Source: Roseiflexaceae bacterium
Lineage (GTDB): Bacteria > Chloroflexota > Chloroflexia > Chloroflexales > Roseiflexaceae
DNA: 7,283 nt
NCBI GenBank assembly: GCA_014381165.1
Contig: JACMIM010000254.1
Coordinates: 1 to 7,283 of the forward strand
Reading direction: 5' to 3'
Numbering within the stretch: position 1 is the stretch's first letter; every line of letters starts with the position of its first letter. Under the pieces are notes generated by a model, which saw nothing but the letters and a program-made list of their open reading frames with translations, did no database searches and was not told where the DNA came from. The translations under genes were made by a program, and so were the position numbers. Below are positions 5,562 to 7,283 of the stretch, one piece after another.

Positions 5562-6812
5562 TTATCTCACTGCGGCGAGTTCGGCCTCCACTCGGTTAGC
5601 GAAGGCCTGCTCGGTTGCGATCTTTACCAGAAAATCCTGGTTGGCAAAAGTTTGGCTCAAGCGAAACCAGGCCGAGAACGGCATCTCGTTGATCAAGAGT
5701 ACCATCACCCGCCGCTGGTCGGCATAGTCGCCGCTCTTCGGTATCATGTACATCGCCTCGTTCTGGACGCCGAGAACGCTGCCGCCCTTGGCCCCGAACG
5801 CCTGGTAGTTCTGTTGATTACCAGGCTTCTCCATTGGCCACTCAAGATGCCTGCGCATAATAGCCGATACCTCCGCCGAAAGAAAGCTGTCGCTTACCAC
5901 ACCGGCCATGATCCGAGCATAGTCCTCGGCAGTGCCGTGTGGCATCAGCGCTTGAGCCAGGCGGCTCTGATATGCAACATCGACCGGCTCAGATCGCTCA
6001 TCCTGCCAACGCAGTTCAGCCTCGCGCCAGGCCGGGTCGAGGTAAGCGGCCTCAAGCCGTGCCGCTTCGGCGGCGTAGTCACTGGTGCCGAGGGTTAACA
6101 GTTCATCCCGTCGGGCCACACTCTGATCCGGCTGCTCGTGGTTATGCCAGCTCAAAAATGTCCCGACGATCGGCTGGATTGGCTCCTGCTGAGTCAGGCC
6201 AGCCTCCTCGATTGTTGACTGGACAGCATCCTGGCCCAACCGCGCTAGCAGGTAGTCGGTCGCGGCGTTATCACTAAAGCGGATCATCGCGCGGGCTAGC
6301 TGGTCAAGTTTCACGCTCGCCGCCCCGTCAGTTGAAAAACCGCTTCCATCTGCTAAAAGATTCAGCTCGGCCAGGGCGGCCTTGTGTGCGCCGCCGTCGC
6401 TGTCAGGCAGATAATAGCGCTCCCAATCGGTGAGCAGAATCTGCTCGTCAGGGTCGAGCCGGCCCTGCTCGACCTCGCGCGCATAGGCTGCTAGCACGAC
6501 GATCTTCATCGTCGAAGCCAGCGGCATTGGCATAGCCTGATTGTGCATTGTATCAAAGCCCACGCTGCCATCTTGCTGAACTGTGGCAATCGCTAGGGCT
6601 GTGCTGGTGGGATGTTGCTGAATGTACGCCAACATGTCCTCGGCAGTGCCCATGCCACCGAAATAGCCAGGTGCGCCGAGGATGCCCTGCACATTCGACA
6701 GGTAAATGCTGGTGCTGCGCCAATTCCAGGCCGCAAAGCCTGTGATCGCCAGTATTAGAACGCCAAATGCTACGAGACAGCCTCTCGTTACGTGCCGAAT
6801 AGTGTTGCGCAT
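5562..6812 (-). CDS. Membrane-anchored serine hydrolase, class A beta-lactamase/DD-peptidase fold (416 aa)
   Basis: A basic N-terminus followed by a hydrophobic helix (about residues 11-29, CLVAFGVLILAITGFAAW) anchors an extracytoplasmic domain. The penicillin-recognising motifs are in order: STMK at 100-103 (nucleophile Ser100, Lys103), SDN at 180-182, and KGG at 342-344 in place of KTG. About 36 residues after SDN, where class A beta-lactamases carry the ExxLN omega-loop motif with the deacylating Glu, the sequence reads EPIQPIVGTFLSWHN and has no such motif. An insertion of about 60 residues (about 235-295) follows. Peptidoglycan-related peptidase or esterase activity is therefore as likely as beta-lactam resistance. 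The start has AGGGAG 5 nt upstream. It is the first gene of a three-gene operon with a strong promoter at 6883-6911. Confidence 0.9.
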   Translation of the reverse strand: MRNTIRHVTRGCLVAFGVLILAITGFAAWNWRSTSIYLSNVQGILGAPGYFGGMGTAEDMLAYIQQHPTSTALAIATVQQDGSVGFDTMHNQAMPMPLASTMKIVVLAAYAREVEQGRLDPDEQILLTDWERYYLPDSDGGAHKAALAELNLLADGSGFSTDGAASVKLDQLARAMIRFSDNAATDYLLARLGQDAVQSTIEEAGLTQQEPIQPIVGTFLSWHNHEQPDQSVARRDELLTLGTSDYAAEAARLEAAYLDPAWREAELRWQDERSEPVDVAYQSRLAQALMPHGTAEDYARIMAGVVSDSFLSAEVSAIMRRHLEWPMEKPGNQQNYQAFGAKGGSVLGVQNEAMYMIPKSGDYADQRRVMVLLINEMPFSAWFRLSQTFANQDFLVKIATEQAFANRVEAELAAVR

Positions 6813-6864
6813 TACATCTCCCTATCTTGTACGCCGCATGACTAGCAATACACTAGCCTCGCCC

Positions 6865-6870
6865 ATTATA
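6865..6870 (-). promoter_or_regulatory. Second perfect TATAAT box, minus strand
   Basis: A consensus -10 hexamer lies 18 nt nearer the serine hydrolase gene than the main promoter's -10. The hexamers at -35 distance (TTTCTA or TTTTCT) are poor, so this is a weak or alternative start at best. Confidence 0.3.
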
Positions 6871-6882
6871 CTAGATTTCTAG

Positions 6883-6911
6883 ATTATTAGAAAACACCAT
6901 GGTGTTGTCAA
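6883..6911 (-). promoter_or_regulatory. Sigma-70 promoter of the hydrolase/ArsR/MBL operon
   Basis: On the minus strand a perfect TTGACA (-35, 6911-6906) is separated by exactly 17 nt from AATAAT (-10, 6888-6883, five of six consensus bases). The transcript would start near 6876, about 64 nt before the serine hydrolase ATG. The spacer contains a perfect 14-bp palindrome, so a bound protein would block RNA polymerase. Confidence 0.72.
6893..6906. promoter_or_regulatory. 14-bp perfect palindrome, candidate operator
   Basis: AACACCATGGTGTT is identical on both strands. It occupies most of the minus promoter's spacer and overlaps the first bases of the plus promoter's -35 hexamer. One bound dimer could therefore affect both transcripts. 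The operon's ArsR-type protein is the nearest candidate binder, which is inference from proximity. Confidence 0.5.
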
Positions 6912-6933
6912 GAGTCACACAGCCACGTATAAT
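6905..6933 (+). promoter_or_regulatory. Distal sigma-70 promoter towards argF
   Basis: TTGTCA (-35, 6905-6910, five of six) and a perfect TATAAT (-10, 6928-6933) are 17 nt apart. The -35 overlaps the opposite-strand -35 of the operon promoter by five bases, so only one polymerase could bind at a time. Transcription would begin near 6940, giving a leader of about 240 nt before argF. Confidence 0.68.
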
Positions 6934-6985
6934 CCTGTGTACAATCTGGGCTACGCCACTGAGAATATTAGGAGTTACGCAGTTG

Positions 6986-7048
6986 ATGCGCTCCGCCTGT
7001 AGCAACAGGGGAAAGTTGTCTTTTTGTAACGGTACTGTAGGCTACTAG
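6986..7048 (+). CDS. Possible 20-aa leader peptide in the argF leader
   Basis: ATG at 6986 (or TTG at 6983) follows AGGAG at 6970-6974 at 11 nt (or 8 nt) spacing. The frame encodes 20 residues beginning MRSACSNRGK, with a TAG stop at 7046-7048. It has only two Arg codons, so it does not look like a classic arginine attenuator peptide. It overlaps the small hairpin and T-tract. Confidence 0.2.
   Translation: MRSACSNRGKLSFCNGTVGY
6994..7025 (+). terminator. Weak attenuator-like hairpin with a T5 tract in the argF leader
   Basis: CCTGT (6996-7000) and ACAGG (7005-7009) pair around a 4-nt loop, extended by two more G-C pairs past a bulged G. Nine to eleven bases later comes TTTTT (7021-7025). 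The stem is short and the T-run is displaced, so intrinsic termination would be inefficient. Confidence 0.25.
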
Positions 7049-7112
7049 CACTTGGAAAGATTGGCGCGTGTAGAATATCTCGATCAGCGCGCCCTGCTTG
7101 GCATCGCCAGTG

Positions 7113-7143
7113 TTGACAAGATTGCCACGCAGCCGATTATAAC
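7113..7143 (+). promoter_or_regulatory. Proximal argF promoter
   Basis: A perfect TTGACA (7113-7118) is followed by TTATAA (7137-7142, 18-nt spacer) or TATAAC (7138-7143, 19-nt spacer). Transcription would begin near 7150, leaving a short leader of about 28 nt that carries the argF ribosome-binding site. No recognisable ArgR box was found around it. Confidence 0.55.
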
Positions 7144-7177
7144 GCTGCGCTATTGGTGCATCTAGAGGAAGTATCTA

Positions 7178-7283
7178 ATGACCCACTCGCTCCACGGCAG
7201 AGATCTGCTCACGCTTCACGATCTGTCCACGCGCGAGGTTGCCGACCTTATCAGCACTGCTGCTGCGCTCAAAGCAATGCAGC
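7178..7283 (+). CDS. argF: Ornithine carbamoyltransferase, N-terminal 35 codons only
   Basis: The enzyme makes citrulline from ornithine and carbamoyl phosphate in cytoplasmic arginine biosynthesis. Only the N-terminus is in the window. It reads LHGRDLLTLHDLSTREVADLI followed by AAALKAMQ, matching the characteristic OTC opening of a short strand with GRDFL.L.DL and a helix ending in LK. The related aspartate carbamoyltransferase does not begin with this motif. The ATG has GAGGA 8 nt upstream. The carbamoyl-phosphate site (STRTR) and ornithine site lie beyond the window, so the assignment rests on one motif. It is divergent from the hydrolase operon and served by two possible promoters. Confidence 0.8.
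   Translation, partial: MTHSLHGRDLLTLHDLSTREVADLISTAAALKAMQ

Larger units (their letters stand above)
6813..7177. other. Divergent regulatory region between the hydrolase operon and argF
   Basis: No convincing protein gene lies in these 365 nt. The left third is AT-rich and holds two back-to-back promoters, a palindrome, and CTAG-containing repeats: direct ACTAGC at 6841-6846 and 6852-6857, and the inverted repeat CTAGATTTCTAG at 6871-6882. The middle holds a mini-ORF (6986-7048) and a small hairpin with a T5 tract. The right part holds GGCGCG/CGCGCC arms (7063-7068, 7088-7093) and a proximal argF promoter. A short open frame (7061-7165) reads like protein for 34 codons but lacks a good start. 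Confidence 0.7.

Noticed and set aside
5535..6098. Plus-strand open frame of 187 codons
   Set aside because: It is antisense to the serine hydrolase, which has all its active-site motifs on the other strand.
7061..7165. A 34-codon plus-strand frame (VEYLDQRALLGIASVDKIAT and so on) just before argF
   Set aside because: It reads like protein but begins only at a TTG with poorly placed SD, a stop codon lies just upstream, and the argF promoter elements lie within it. It could be a gene remnant but cannot be supported.
6930..7175. Minus-strand frame open for about 70 codons across the argF leader
   Set aside because: No usable start codon was found near its 5' end and it has no recognisable motif.

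Overview
The window looks like a chromosomal segment of a moderately GC-rich bacterium, most probably a member of the Chloroflexota (class Chloroflexia). This placement is an inference. It rests on the mix of families present: a secreted-type von Willebrand A protein, a ParB-fold/DUF4032-like protein of a kind I associate with this phylum, and an ArsR-type regulator with an N-terminal coiled coil. No rRNA or unambiguous marker gene is present to prove it. I see no tRNA, rRNA, CRISPR array, transposase or phage gene.

Layout from left to right. Bases 1-903 (+) hold the 3' part of a von Willebrand factor A domain protein. It converges on a glyceraldehyde-3-phosphate dehydrogenase gene (985-1986, -), and a perfect 10-bp hairpin lies between them as a shared terminator. 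Upstream of gap on the same strand is an intergenic inverted repeat (2044-2106), then a DUF4261-like gene (2126-2857, -). A 20-bp near-perfect terminator hairpin (2912-2963) separates that gene from a ParB-fold/DUF4032-like gene (2989-3816, -). Its 223-nt upstream gap contains an extended -10 promoter with a 12-bp palindrome in the spacer, and a tiny + strand ORF with a perfect Shine-Dalgarno sequence.

Next is a tight three-gene minus-strand operon read from 6812 down to 4040: a membrane-anchored serine hydrolase of the class A beta-lactamase/DD-peptidase fold, an ArsR-type winged-helix regulator starting 5 nt after it, and a metallo-beta-lactamase-fold hydrolase 41 nt further on. The right edge (7178-7283, +) is the start of argF, ornithine carbamoyltransferase, transcribed divergently from this operon.

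The most notable feature is the 365-nt divergent region 6813-7177. Two near-consensus sigma-70 promoters face away from each other with -35 hexamers that overlap almost completely. A perfect 14-bp palindrome lies in the spacer of the minus-strand promoter and touches the -35 of the plus-strand promoter. argF also has a second, proximal promoter and a long leader containing a mini-ORF and a weak hairpin with a T-run. The operon's own ArsR-type protein is the obvious candidate to bind the palindrome, but that is inference. I found no clearly new large system. The serine hydrolase/regulator/metallo-hydrolase operon with its palindrome-controlled promoter is the part most worth testing.
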